64,000 bases of DNA from Escherichia coli DSM 30083 = JCM 1649 = ATCC 11775 (GCF_003697165.2 NZ_CP033092.2:2728001-2792000); one strand, 5' to 3'. Positions 7,374 to 17,161 are shown, numbered from the stretch's first letter. A program made the numbers and translations. Notes: generated by a model from the letters alone, not told the origin.

Positions 7374-8627
7374 GTGAGTCACTGGACTACATTCAAACAA
7401 ACAGCAACAAAGTTATGGGTGACCCTACGGCACGACATTCTCGCGCTGGCCGTCTTTTTAAATGGATTGCTTATTTTTAAAACAATCTATGGTATGTCGG
7501 TCAATTTGCTTGATATTTTCCATATCAAAGCATTTTCAGAGCTGGATCTCTCCTTGCTGGCAAACGCCCCACTCTTTATGCTCGGCGTATTTCTTGTCCT
7601 GAACTCCATTGGCTTACTGTTCCGGGCAAAGCTCGCATGGGCAATCAGTATCATTTTGTTGTTGATAGCGCTAATTTACACTCTGCATTTTTATCCCTGG
7701 CTGAAATTTAGTATTGGATTTTGCATTTTTACGCTGGTGTTTTTGCTGATACTGCGCAAAGACTTCTCCCACAGTAGCGCAGCAGCCGGGACAATTTTCG
7801 CATTTATTAGTTTCACGACGTTACTATTTTACTCCACTTACGGTGCGCTTTATTTAAGCGAAGGTTTTAATCCGCGAATAGAAAGTTTGATGACCGCGTT
7901 CTATTTTTCGATAGAAACCATGTCAACCGTCGGCTATGGCGATATTGTCCCTGTTTCTGAATCAGCACGATTGTTCACTATTTCGGTCATTATTTCCGGC
8001 ATTACCGTTTTTGCCACATCTATGACCTCAATTTTTGGTCCGCTTATCCGCGGGGGATTCAACAAACTTGTAAAAGGAAACAATCATACAATGCATCGTA
8101 AAGATCATTTTATTGTTTGCGGACATTCGATTCTCGCCATCAATACGATTCTGCAACTGAATCAACGCGGACAAAACGTAACGGTTATCAGCAACTTGCC
8201 TGAAGATGATATCAAGCAACTTGAGCAACGCTTAGGCGATAACGCCGATGTTATCCCCGGTGACAGTAATGACAGTTCAGTGTTAAAGAAAGCGGGAATC
8301 GATCGTTGCCGGGCCATTCTGGCGCTGAGTGATAACGATGCAGATAACGCGTTTGTTGTACTCTCGGCAAAAGATATGAGCAGTGATGTCAAAACAGTTC
8401 TCGCCGTCAGTGATAGCAAAAACCTGAATAAGATTAAGATGGTACATCCGGATATCATTCTCTCACCACAACTGTTTGGCAGCGAAATTCTGGCGCGAGT
8501 TTTAAATGGTGAAGAGATTAATAATGATATGCTCGTTTCAATGTTGTTGAACTCCGGTCATGGCATTTTCAGCGATAACGATGAACAAGAAACGAAAGCT
8601 GACAGTAAAGAATCGGCGCAAAAATAG
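7374..8627 (+). CDS. kch: voltage-gated-type potassium channel Kch
   Basis: This 417-residue six-helix potassium channel has a cytoplasmic RCK domain. The selectivity filter TVGYGD lies near residue 185, before the last transmembrane helix, and the Rossmann-type RCK domain begins at HFIVCGHSILA. The GTG at 7374 is used because it gives the known N-terminus SHW...TFKQTA; the frame opens 6 codons earlier without support. An internal ATG at 8091 (codon 240) is preceded by AAAAGGA and can start a soluble RCK-only product, as reported for E. coli Kch. The physiological role of the channel is still unclear. Confidence 0.96.
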   Translation: MSHWTTFKQTATKLWVTLRHDILALAVFLNGLLIFKTIYGMSVNLLDIFHIKAFSELDLSLLANAPLFMLGVFLVLNSIGLLFRAKLAWAISIILLLIALIYTLHFYPWLKFSIGFCIFTLVFLLILRKDFSHSSAAAGTIFAFISFTTLLFYSTYGALYLSEGFNPRIESLMTAFYFSIETMSTVGYGDIVPVSESARLFTISVIISGITVFATSMTSIFGPLIRGGFNKLVKGNNHTMHRKDHFIVCGHSILAINTILQLNQRGQNVTVISNLPEDDIKQLEQRLGDNADVIPGDSNDSSVLKKAGIDRCRAILALSDNDADNAFVVLSAKDMSSDVKTVLAVSDSKNLNKIKMVHPDIILSPQLFGSEILARVLNGEEINNDMLVSMLLNSGHGIFSDNDEQETKADSKESAQK

Positions 8628-8654
8628 AGTTTAAAGACGGAAGAGTAAACTTAT

Positions 8655-8675
8655 TGGGCACCGCAATGGTGCCCA
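8655..8675. terminator. hairpin between convergent kch and yciY
   Basis: TGGGCACC (8655-8662) pairs with GGTGCCCA (8668-8675) across a GCAAT loop, just after kch and just before the yciY stop. There is no strong U tract, so it may act as a weak terminator or an mRNA 3' end stabiliser. Confidence 0.5.
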
Positions 8676-8681
8676 GTACAT

Positions 8682-8855
8682 TTAGATATTGTAGATCGCA
8701 AACAATAACGAGTTACGCTGTTTGTTTAGAATGCACTTCCTGATGCTGTGGATACGCATATTTCGGCGCGACTGCCCCTCAAGCCAACGCGATTTACGTC
8801 GGCTAGCCTGACGCTGCATGCGCCAGCGCCCCACTTCCGTTCTACTCCGCTTCAT
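8682..8855 (-). CDS. yciY: small basic protein YciY
   Basis: A 57-residue protein rich in Arg and Lys (MKRSRTEVGRWRMQRQASRRKSR...), matching K-12 YciY as recalled. The function is unknown. The start at 8855 is chosen because it gives the annotated length; the open frame continues 37 codons upstream without obvious conservation. It is divergent from clsA with 142 bp between the two starts. There is no signal peptide or membrane segment; the charge suggests nucleic-acid contact, which is only a guess. Confidence 0.75.
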   Translation of the reverse strand: MKRSRTEVGRWRMQRQASRRKSRWLEGQSRRNMRIHSIRKCILNKQRNSLLFAIYNI

Positions 8856-8997
8856 GTTAACTACTCTATGCAACAACAGAATGGTCATTATACCCCCGCC
8901 CCTGACGCTGACCAGTGCTTTTCCCGCGTTTTTATTTGCCAGATGAATCCATATGCGTAAACTCATAACAATGCGCTTTCAAAAGGATTTCTAATCT

Positions 8998-10458
8998 ATG
9001 ACAACCGTTTATACGTTGGTGAGTTGGTTGGCCATTCTGGGATACTGGTTGCTCATTGCAGGCGTAACTTTACGCATTCTAATGAAACGACGCGCAGTTC
9101 CCTCCGCGATGGCCTGGCTGTTGATTATTTACATTCTGCCGTTAGTCGGAATTATTGCCTATCTTGCCGTTGGCGAGCTCCATTTAGGCAAACGCCGCGC
9201 TGAGCGCGCCAGAGCGATGTGGCCTTCCACCGCAAAATGGCTTAACGACCTTAAAGCCTGTAAGCATATCTTCGCCGAAGAAAATAGCAGTGTCGCTGCG
9301 CCATTATTCAAGCTTTGCGAGCGTCGTCAGGGGATCGCTGGGGTCAAAGGGAATCAGCTACAACTGATGACCGAGTCAGATGATGTGATGCAGGCGTTAA
9401 TCCGCGACATCCAGCTCGCGCGCCATAATATTGAGATGGTGTTTTATATCTGGCAGCCCGGCGGCATGGCGGACCAGGTGGCTGAATCATTAATGGCCGC
9501 TGCACGGCGCGGTATTCATTGCCGATTGATGCTCGACTCCGCCGGGAGTGTGGCTTTTTTCCGCAGCCCGTGGCCCGAGCTAATGCGTAATGCCGGTATT
9601 GAAGTTGTCGAAGCCTTAAAGGTCAATCTGATGCGTGTGTTTTTACGCCGTATGGACCTGCGCCAACATCGCAAGATGATCATGATTGATAATTACATCG
9701 CGTACACCGGCAGCATGAATATGGTCGACCCTCGCTACTTCAAACAAGATGCGGGCGTAGGGCAATGGATTGATCTGATGGCGCGTATGGAAGGCCCCAT
9801 CGCCACCGCGATGGGGATTATTTATTCCTGCGACTGGGAGATTGAAACCGGGAAACGTATTCTGCCGCCGCCACCAGATGTCAATATTATGCCGTTTGAG
9901 CAGGCCAGCGGTCACACTATTCACACAATTGCTTCTGGCCCCGGCTTTCCGGAAGATCTCATTCACCAGGCATTATTGACTGCTGCTTATTCGGCTCGTG
10001 AATATTTGATCATGACAACGCCCTATTTTGTGCCAAGCGATGATTTACTTCATGCGATTTGCACGGCGGCGCAGCGCGGGGTGGATGTCAGTATTATCCT
10101 TCCGCGAAAAAATGACTCGATGCTGGTCGGCTGGGCCAGTCGCGCATTCTTTACAGAACTGCTGGCTGCTGGGGTTAAAATTTATCAGTTTGAAGGCGGG
10201 TTACTGCATACCAAGAGCGTGCTGGTCGATGGTGAACTAAGTCTGGTTGGCACCGTTAACCTTGATATGCGTAGTCTGTGGCTAAATTTCGAGATTACCC
10301 TGGCAATCGACGATAAAGGTTTTGGTGCAGACCTCGCCGCCGTTCAGGACGATTATATTTCGCGTTCTCGTCTGCTCGATGCCCGTTTATGGCTAAAACG
10401 TCCATTATGGCAACGTGTCGCCGAGCGACTGTTTTACTTCTTCAGCCCGTTGCTGTAA
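8998..10458 (+). CDS. clsA: cardiolipin synthase A
   Basis: This 486-residue inner-membrane phospholipase-D-superfamily enzyme condenses two phosphatidylglycerols into cardiolipin and glycerol. Two N-terminal hydrophobic helices ([38 protein letters not shown]) are followed by two HKD motifs, at His224 (HRKMIMID) and His404 (HTKSVLVD), each followed by the conserved G-S/T-x-N. An AAAGGA sequence precedes the ATG. yciU follows 34 bp later on the same strand and is likely in the same transcript. Full length, both catalytic motifs intact. Confidence 0.97.
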
Positions 10459-10492
10459 AACGTCGCCAACAGAGGTTAAACAGGTAGTGACT

Positions 10493-10822
10493 ATGGATAT
10501 GGATCTAAACAATCGCCTGACTGAAGATGAAACGCTTGAGCAGGCCTACGATATTTTTCTCGAACTGGCTGCCGACAATCTCGATCCAGCTGATGTTCTG
10601 CTGTTCAATCTTCAGTTTGAAGAGCGCGGCGGCGCGGAGTTATTCGATCCGGCGGAAGACTGGCTGGAACATGTTGATTTCGATTTGAACCCGGACTTTT
10701 TTGCCGAAGTGGTGATTGGTCTGGCGGACAGTGAAGATGGTGAAATCAACGATGTTTTCGCGCGCATTCTGTTATGCCGCGAAAAAGATCACAAACTTTG
10801 CCATATCATCTGGCGGGAATAA
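10493..10822 (+). CDS. yciU: YciU (DUF440) acidic protein
   Basis: This 109-residue strongly acidic DUF440 protein (MDMDLNNRLTEDETLEQAYDIFLELA...) may mimic double-stranded DNA, as proposed for the Haemophilus homologue HI1450. No catalytic motif is visible. The start is the ATG at 10493, giving the K-12 length; the upstream part of the frame overlaps the clsA 3' end. It is probably co-transcribed with clsA and ends in a strong hairpin shared with oppF. Confidence 0.92.
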   Translation: MDMDLNNRLTEDETLEQAYDIFLELAADNLDPADVLLFNLQFEERGGAELFDPAEDWLEHVDFDLNPDFFAEVVIGLADSEDGEINDVFARILLCREKDHKLCHIIWRE

Positions 10823-10843
10823 ATAATCGCTTTTGGCGTGAAA

Positions 10844-10870
10844 AAGGGCTGACAACTGTCAGCCCTTATT
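10844..10870. terminator. bidirectional terminator between yciU and oppF
   Basis: AAGGGCTGACA (10844-10854) pairs perfectly with TGTCAGCCCTT (10857-10867) over a 2-nt loop, with A-rich and T-rich flanks. It lies between the convergent yciU and oppF stop codons and can end transcription from both sides. Confidence 0.85.
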
Positions 10871-10874
10871 GCTT

Positions 10875-11879
10875 TTAAAGCGGATCGACTTTCAGGCAAG
10901 AAACGGCGTGTCTGAAACTCCCTTCCAGCACAGGACGTGTTTTGGCGCACTCCGGACCTGCAATCGGACAACGGGTACGGAAAACACAACCGGAAGGCGG
11001 GTTGATCGGCGACGGTAATTCCCCTTCCAGTAACTGGATGGTTTTGTTCTTCTCCAGATCCGGATCAGGTATGGGGACTGCCGACATCAATGCCCTGGTG
11101 TAAGGATGTAGCGGATTGTGGTAGACCTCATCATAGGTCCCCAGTTCTACCGCATGGCCGAGATACATCACCAGCACACGATCGGAAATGTGTTTTACCA
11201 CGGCCAGGTCGTGAGCGATAAAAATTAATGACAATCCCATCTCACGTTGCAACTGCTGGAGCAGGTTGACCACCTGCGCCTGAATTGACACGTCCAGCGC
11301 CGACACCGGCTCATCACAGATAATCAGCTTCGGTTCAAGAATAAGAGCACGAGCAATCCCGATACGCTGGCACTGCCCACCGGAGAACTCATGCGGATAG
11401 CGGTTAATCAGGTTAGGCAACAAACCGACTTTCAGCATCATCGCCTTCACGCGCTCGCGAACTTCCTGGCGTGACATTTTCGGATGATAAATACGCAGTG
11501 GTTCAGCGATGATCTCGCCGATGGTCATACGCGGGTTCAGTGATGCCAACGGATCCTGGAAAATCATCTGAATATCACTGCGTACGGCACGCCATTCATC
11601 GGGCTTCATGCCCAGCAACTCTTTACCTAACCAGGCCACATGACCGTCGGTCGCTTTAACCAAGCCAATGATGGCGCGAGCAAAGGTGGACTTCCCGCAT
11701 CCCGATTCCCCTACCACACCTAATGTTTCCCCTTCATACAGGCGAAGAGTTACACCATCGACGGCTTTGAGCGTTTTCGGCGGTTGCCAGAACCACTGTT
11801 TGCCATCTTTGATTTCAAAGTGCACTTTCAGATCGGCGATTTCGAGGAGGACTTTTCTTCCTTCGGTTACAGCATTCAT
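10875..11879 (-). CDS. oppF: oligopeptide ABC transporter ATPase OppF
   Basis: This 334-residue ABC ATPase pairs with OppD to power oligopeptide import. Seen: Walker A GESGCGKST, the ABC signature FSGGQCQR, Walker B LIICDEPVSALD and the switch His in IAHD. The C-terminal oligopeptide-transporter extension carries Cys residues (SGCVFRTRCPIAGPEC) that in this subfamily can hold an iron-sulfur cluster. It is the last gene of oppABCDF and overlaps oppD by 4 bp (translational coupling). Confidence 0.97.
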   Translation of the reverse strand: MNAVTEGRKVLLEIADLKVHFEIKDGKQWFWQPPKTLKAVDGVTLRLYEGETLGVVGESGCGKSTFARAIIGLVKATDGHVAWLGKELLGMKPDEWRAVRSDIQMIFQDPLASLNPRMTIGEIIAEPLRIYHPKMSRQEVRERVKAMMLKVGLLPNLINRYPHEFSGGQCQRIGIARALILEPKLIICDEPVSALDVSIQAQVVNLLQQLQREMGLSLIFIAHDLAVVKHISDRVLVMYLGHAVELGTYDEVYHNPLHPYTRALMSAVPIPDPDLEKNKTIQLLEGELPSPINPPSGCVFRTRCPIAGPECAKTRPVLEGSFRHAVSCLKVDPL

Positions 11880-12889
11880 AACAGTTCCTCCACTGGTTTA
11901 AAGCAAGCACGCAGACGGCCAGGCGTAAACTCTTCCAGCGGCGGTGCGCTACTACAAATGTCCATCGCATGCGGACAACGTGGCTGGAACGGGCAACCTT
12001 TCGGTAATCGCAGCAGGTTTGGCGGATTACCCGGAATAGTCAACATTGTTTCACCTTCCGCATCGAGACGCGGCACCGCGTTGAGCAAACCGATAGAATA
12101 AGGATGTACGGGTTGATAAAAGACATCGCGCGCGTTGCCATATTCCATCGTGCGCCCGGCGTACATTACCAGCACTTTGTCGCAGATCCCCGCTACCACG
12201 CCAAGATCGTGGGTAATCATAATGATGGCGGTATTAAATTCCCGCTTCAGTTCATTCAATAGCGTCATGATCTGCGCCTGTACGGTGACGTCCAGCGCAG
12301 TAGTGGGTTCATCCGCAATCAGCAGCTTAGGTCGACATAGCAATGCCATCGCAATCATGACTCGCTGACGCATGCCGCCAGAAAATTCGTGCGGGTACAT
12401 TTTCATGCGTTTACGCGCTTCCGGCATTTTTACCGCATCGAGCATCCGCACCGATTCTTCAAACGCCTCAGCTTTGCTCATGTTCTTATGCAGCATCAGC
12501 ACTTCCATCAACTGCTCACCGACGCGCATATAGGGATTCAACGAAGTCATTGGGTCCTGAAAAATCATTGAGATTTGTTCAGCTCGCAGTTTATTGAGTT
12601 CACGCTCTGGCAAATTGAGGATTTCACGCCCATTGAAGGTTGCCGATCCGCCAATACGTCCGTTGGCAGCCAGCAGGCCCATCAACGCAAATGCGGTTTG
12701 CGATTTGCCCGAACCAGACTCACCTACGATGCCCAGCGTTTCTCCGGCACGTAGCGAAAAATTCAAATCATTGACCGCCGTGACGTCGCCATCCGGGGTA
12801 CTAAAGGTGACACGCAAATCTTTCACGTTCAGCAGTGCGTCAGCCTGTTGTTGTGCGAGCGGCACAGTTGCAGTTTCAATTACGCTCAT
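11876..12889 (-). CDS. oppD: oligopeptide ABC transporter ATPase OppD
   Basis: A 337-residue ABC ATPase, partner of OppF. Walker A GESGSGKSQT, signature FSGGMRQR, Walker B LLIADEPTTALD and the C-terminal CPFQPRCPHAMDIC cysteine motif are all present. Residues about 20-270 form the nucleotide-binding domain, followed by the Opp/Dpp C-terminal region. Eleven bp separate it from oppC upstream and it overlaps oppF by 4 bp, so it sits in the tight distal half of the operon. Confidence 0.97.
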   Translation of the reverse strand: MSVIETATVPLAQQQADALLNVKDLRVTFSTPDGDVTAVNDLNFSLRAGETLGIVGESGSGKSQTAFALMGLLAANGRIGGSATFNGREILNLPERELNKLRAEQISMIFQDPMTSLNPYMRVGEQLMEVLMLHKNMSKAEAFEESVRMLDAVKMPEARKRMKMYPHEFSGGMRQRVMIAMALLCRPKLLIADEPTTALDVTVQAQIMTLLNELKREFNTAIIMITHDLGVVAGICDKVLVMYAGRTMEYGNARDVFYQPVHPYSIGLLNAVPRLDAEGETMLTIPGNPPNLLRLPKGCPFQPRCPHAMDICSSAPPLEEFTPGRLRACFKPVEELL

Positions 12890-12900
12890 GGCTGCACTCC

Positions 12901-13809
12901 TTAACGATCTTTCGGGTCGAGGGCATCACGCAAGCCATCGCCGATAAAGTTGAAACAAAACAGCGTTACCACGAGGAATCCCGCAGGGAACAACAGTAAC
13001 CATGGAGAGACTTCCATCGAGTTCGCGCCATCACTCAGCAATGCACCCCAGCTGCTTAACGGCTCTTGCGTACCTAATCCCAGGAAGCTAAGGAAAGATT
13101 CAAAGAGGATCATGCTGGGCACCAGAAGCGACGCATAGACCACCACCACACCGAGTACGTTCGGCACAATGTGGCGAATAACAATGCCCGGCGTCGATAC
13201 ACCGCCAACTTGTGCCGCCTCAATAAACTCTTTGCGCTTCAGACTCAGGGTTTGCCCACGCACAATACGAGCCATATCCAGCCAGGAAACCATGCCAATC
13301 GCCACGAAAATCAGCAGGATGTTTTGACCGAAAAAGGTCACCAGCAAAATGACGAAGAACATGAATGGGAAGGAGTTGAGGATTTCCAGCAGACGCATCA
13401 TTACCGAATCCACTTTACCGCCCAGATAACCGGAAAGCGAACCATAAAGTGTCCCCACGACCACTGCCACCAGTGCCGCAGCAACACCGACCATGAGTGA
13501 GATACGCCCGCCAATCGCAACGCGCACAAGCAGGTCGCGACCGGATGAGTCAGTACCAAAGTAGTGACCGGACTCCATATCCGGGGCGCTGGACATCATC
13601 GCCCAGTCAGTATCGTCATAGGCAAACTGCGAAAGCATCGGTGCCAGGATTACAAATAACGCGATCAGCACCAGCACTATCAGACTGGCAACCGCCGCAC
13701 GGTTATGCATAAAACGTCGACGTGCGTCCTGCCACAAGCTGCGCCCTTCGACCTCCAGCTTTTCACTGAAATTTTCCAGCGTCTCGCTGTTTTTCTTACT
13801 TAACATCAT
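12901..13809 (-). CDS. oppC: oligopeptide transporter permease OppC
   Basis: This 302-residue inner-membrane permease forms the translocation pore with OppB. The N-terminal tail (about 40 residues) precedes the first helix, AAVASLIVLVLIALFVILAP; the binding-protein-dependent permease loop (EAAQVGGVSTPGIVIRHIVPN) that docks the ATPases is intact. Five to six membrane segments are visible. It is 14 bp downstream of oppB within oppABCDF. Confidence 0.96.
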   Translation of the reverse strand: MMLSKKNSETLENFSEKLEVEGRSLWQDARRRFMHNRAAVASLIVLVLIALFVILAPMLSQFAYDDTDWAMMSSAPDMESGHYFGTDSSGRDLLVRVAIGGRISLMVGVAAALVAVVVGTLYGSLSGYLGGKVDSVMMRLLEILNSFPFMFFVILLVTFFGQNILLIFVAIGMVSWLDMARIVRGQTLSLKRKEFIEAAQVGGVSTPGIVIRHIVPNVLGVVVVYASLLVPSMILFESFLSFLGLGTQEPLSSWGALLSDGANSMEVSPWLLLFPAGFLVVTLFCFNFIGDGLRDALDPKDR

Positions 13810-13823
13810 CGCGAGCTCCAGTA

Positions 13824-14744
13824 TCAGTAACGGATTTTCGGGTCGATAACCGCATATAGCACATCGACAATGGCATTAAACAAAATGGTTAACGCGCCAA
13901 CCAGAATGGTCAGACTTAACACTAAGGAATAGTCACGGTTCAATGCGCCATTAACGAACAATTGCCCAATCCCCGGTAAACCATAAATGGTTTCGATGAC
14001 CATCGAACCGGTAATAATGCCGACAAATGCGGGCCCCATATAGGAGAGCACGGGTAACAGAGCAGGTTTTAATGCGTGGCGTAAAATGATCCGCCGCATA
14101 GGTAACCCTTTCGCCCGGGCAGTACGAATAAAGTTGGAGTGTAAAACCTCAATCATAGAGCCACGGGAAATACGCGCAATACTGGCGATATAGGCGAGTG
14201 ATAACGCCACCATTGGCAATATCATGAATTTAAGCGCTCCACCATTCCAGCCACCGCCCGGCAGCCAATGCAAAATGATCGCAAATATCATGACTAATAA
14301 TGGCGCAACCACAAAACTGGGGATAACAACCCCGGTCATTGCCAGCCCCATCACGGTATAGTCCCATTTGGTGTTTTGCTTTAATGCGGCAATAACGCCA
14401 GCACTAACACCCAGTATTACCGCAAGAAAAAATGCTGCGGCTCCCAGTTTGGCAGAAACGGGAAAACTGGATGCAACCAGGTCATTGACCGAATAATCTT
14501 TATATTTAAACGATGGACCGAAATCGCCATGCGCCAGTTGTTTCAGGTAGCTGAAATACTGTGTCATGATCGGATCATTAAGATGATATTTCGCTTCGAT
14601 ATTGGCCATCACTTCCGGTGGTAAAGTACGTTCGCCGGTAAAAGGACTGCCCGGAGCGAGGCGCATCATAAAGAACGAAATAGTAATAAGAATAAATAGC
14701 GTCGGAATCGCTTCCAGACAGCGACGTAGAATAAATTTTAACAT
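13824..14744 (-). CDS. oppB: oligopeptide transporter permease OppB
   Basis: This 306-residue permease is the partner of OppC. It has an N-terminal helix (CLEAIPTLFILITISFFMMRLAPG), a large periplasmic loop, further helices, and the cytoplasmic coupling loop RTARAKGLPMRRIILRHALK (the EAA-type motif that contacts OppD/F). An 85-bp gap holding a strong hairpin separates it from oppA upstream, a common way to give the binding protein more mRNA than the membrane parts. Confidence 0.96.
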   Translation of the reverse strand: MLKFILRRCLEAIPTLFILITISFFMMRLAPGSPFTGERTLPPEVMANIEAKYHLNDPIMTQYFSYLKQLAHGDFGPSFKYKDYSVNDLVASSFPVSAKLGAAAFFLAVILGVSAGVIAALKQNTKWDYTVMGLAMTGVVIPSFVVAPLLVMIFAIILHWLPGGGWNGGALKFMILPMVALSLAYIASIARISRGSMIEVLHSNFIRTARAKGLPMRRIILRHALKPALLPVLSYMGPAFVGIITGSMVIETIYGLPGIGQLFVNGALNRDYSLVLSLTILVGALTILFNAIVDVLYAVIDPKIRY

Positions 14745-14795
14745 TGCCCTACCTTCTGGCCTGTGCCTTCTGTAATGCGATAAAAATCAGACACC

Positions 14796-14820
14796 GTGGA
14801 GCAGGACACTCCTGCCCCAC
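14796..14820 (-). terminator. oppA-oppB intercistronic hairpin (attenuator or RNA stabiliser)
   Basis: GTGGAGCAGGA (14796-14806) pairs with TCCTGCCCCAC (14810-14820) with one mismatch and a 3-nt loop. On the minus strand it lies just after the oppA stop, and a TGATTTTTATC run follows some nucleotides downstream. It probably causes partial termination or protects the oppA mRNA 3' end. Confidence 0.65.
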
Positions 14821-14829
14821 GTATTGCCA

Positions 14830-16461
14830 TTAGTGCTTCACAATGTACATATTCCGGGTGTAGGTATTATCCAGCGGATCTTTGCCGGTATAGCCACCAA
14901 CCCACGGTTTCACCAAACGCGCATTCACGTAGTAATAAACAGGAACAATGGCCGAATCCTTATCCAGCTGTTGTTCTGCTTTAGTGTACAGAGCTGTACG
15001 CTGCGCCTCGTCAGTCACTTTCAGCGTTTCCGCCATAATGCTGTCAAAGGCCGGGCTCTTATAATGCGCGGTATTCATTGAGCTGTTCGACAGCATGGTG
15101 TTCAGGAAGGAAGTTGGTTCGTTGTAGTCTGCACACCAGCCTGCACGGGCCACATCAAAAGTGCCCTGGTGACGGGTGTCGAGGAACGTTTTCCACTCCT
15201 GGTTAACCAGTTTGACGTTTACACCAATGTTTTTCTTCCACAATGAAGAGGCAGCAATCGCCAGCTTTTTATGCAGATCGGAGGTGTTATACAACAGGTT
15301 GATGGTCAACGGTTTGTCTGCGGTATAACCCGCTTCAGCCAGCAGTTTTTTCGCTTCTTCGTTACGTTTTTCCTGGCTCCAGCCAAACCATTCCGGCTGA
15401 GTCAATTTTGCGCCATCAGTATATGGTGGAGTGTAACCATAGGCGGGCATGTCGCCCTGCGCTTTCACTTTATTAACAATGATATCGCGGTCCATACCCA
15501 ATTTCAGTGCGGTACGCACACGCACGTCATTAAATGGCGGTTTCTGGTTGTTAATTTCGTAATAGTAAGTGCACAGGTATGGATCAACGTGAACTTCGTC
15601 CGGGATCTCTTTTTTCAGCTTCTGGAACAATTCGATCGGCATGTTGTTATAAGTCATGTCGATTTCACCACTACGGTAGCGGTTGACATCGGTAACTTCA
15701 GAAGCAATAGGCAAATAGGTTACCTGGTTAATAACGGTTTTCGCGTTGTTCCAGTAGGTCGGGCTGCGTTCAAGAACGATTCGTTCGTTTACGACCCAAT
15801 CTTTTAAGGTATAGGCACCGTTGGTGACGATATTACCAGGCTGGGTCCATTTTTCGCCGAATTTCTCGATAGCGGCTTTTGGCACCGGTGAAGTTGATGG
15901 GTGAACAAGTAATTTATAGAAGTACGGAACAGGTTCACTTAAGGTGACTTCTAATGTGTGATCATCAATAGCTTTCACGCCGAGATCGGTAATCGGTTTT
16001 TTCCCTTCAAGAATTTCATCAATACCGGCGATATGCCCATATTGCAGATAACTGGCATACGGAGAAGCAGTGTTTGGATCAACAGAACGTTGCCAGCTAT
16101 ACACAAAGTCTTGTGCTGTAACTGGCGTGCCATCAGACCATTTCGCATCTTTACGCAAATGGAAGGTCCAGACTTTCGCGTCTTTATTATCCCATGATTC
16201 AGCGACGCCAGGTGCCGGATGACCGTCAAGATCGCTGACCAGTAAGCCTTCAAACAGGTCTCGGCTGATATTAGACTCCGGAACACCTTCAATTTTGTGC
16301 GGATCTAATGACTGAACTTCTGAACCATTGTTACGTACCAGCGTTTGTTTTTCCGCCAGTGTGACACCTGCGGGTACATCAGCTGCCAGCGCGACATTCC
16401 CTGCCATAAGCGCAGCCAAAACGCCAGCTGCTACTAAACTTCTCTTGGTGATGTTGGTCAT
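14830..16461 (-). CDS. oppA: periplasmic oligopeptide-binding protein OppA
   Basis: OppA, 543 residues, is the abundant periplasmic solute-binding protein that delivers two- to five-residue peptides to OppBCDF. The start at 16461 is used: it gives the signal peptide MTNITKRSLVAAGVLAALMAGN..ALA with the mature protein at ADVPAG, and a Shine-Dalgarno GAGGGAGT lies 10 nt upstream. The SBP_bac_5 fold is full length, with the LRKDAKWSDGTPVTAQDF family signature. The family is controlled post-transcriptionally by the small RNA GcvB; the binding site was not mapped here. Confidence 0.97.
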   Translation of the reverse strand: MTNITKRSLVAAGVLAALMAGNVALAADVPAGVTLAEKQTLVRNNGSEVQSLDPHKIEGVPESNISRDLFEGLLVSDLDGHPAPGVAESWDNKDAKVWTFHLRKDAKWSDGTPVTAQDFVYSWQRSVDPNTASPYASYLQYGHIAGIDEILEGKKPITDLGVKAIDDHTLEVTLSEPVPYFYKLLVHPSTSPVPKAAIEKFGEKWTQPGNIVTNGAYTLKDWVVNERIVLERSPTYWNNAKTVINQVTYLPIASEVTDVNRYRSGEIDMTYNNMPIELFQKLKKEIPDEVHVDPYLCTYYYEINNQKPPFNDVRVRTALKLGMDRDIIVNKVKAQGDMPAYGYTPPYTDGAKLTQPEWFGWSQEKRNEEAKKLLAEAGYTADKPLTINLLYNTSDLHKKLAIAASSLWKKNIGVNVKLVNQEWKTFLDTRHQGTFDVARAGWCADYNEPTSFLNTMLSNSSMNTAHYKSPAFDSIMAETLKVTDEAQRTALYTKAEQQLDKDSAIVPVYYYVNARLVKPWVGGYTGKDPLDNTYTRNMYIVKH

Positions 16462-16879
16462 TGTTTTTTGGACTCCCTCATTATAATTACTGGTATTAAC
16501 CAGCATGTGTAATCCCGGATTGGGACCCTGCACAGGCTCGGAGACTTTCTGCTGTCAGGTTACTTTATCGTTACGTATTACTATCACCGACTTTATTTAT
16601 TCTGGTGATTCAGACGATCACCTTATGTCGATTCGTACTGTGTCTCCCCTGTCGAGACACATTATTCTTTCGCGACGATCTTTAATTGTTAATTATTCTC
16701 ATTACCAATAAAGAATCGCCTGGCGGTTGCCCGGAAAGTACCAAATGCGGTTCTTACTCGCCAATACATTTTGCAAAATTGTTAAGCAATTCTCTTTTAT
16801 TGACCGTATCAGAATCTATAGCTTGCATCCATGCCTTAACAAACATCTTTCAATTCAATCAAATAGAGGTTGGTTAAGC

Positions 16880-17041
16880 ATGTCTCTCTTTTCTGATTAC
16901 AGTTCCAGTAGTGAAATGCACAATAATTTAACAATTGATTATTATTTAGCACTTTCCTCTACCAAAGGCAGTGGAATTACTAATATCATTTCAATTATTC
17001 TTCAGCAAGCCCAGGATTATGATGTGGCGAAAATAACATGA
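16880..17041 (+). CDS. candidate small ORF, 53 residues, unknown
   Basis: An ATG at 16880, preceded by AGAGGTTGG at about 9 nt, opens a 53-codon frame: MSLFSDYSSSSEMHNN..., Ser/Ile-rich, ending ...QDYDVAKIT. The frame continues 51 codons further upstream without a good ribosome site. It is antisense-oriented relative to the oppA leader. No family is recognised and it may be chance; the evidence is the ribosome site and its place in an otherwise empty region. Confidence 0.2.
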   Translation: MSLFSDYSSSSEMHNNLTIDYYLALSSTKGSGITNIISIILQQAQDYDVAKIT

Positions 17042-17161
17042 TGGTGAGGAGAAGCAGTTAAGGAAATCCCTATAACTAACTGTAATTTGAGAAGAATATT
17101 TTTACCTATTCCTTTTGCTTTTGATAACTGCGCAGGAACAAAGTAAAAATAATGACGAAGT

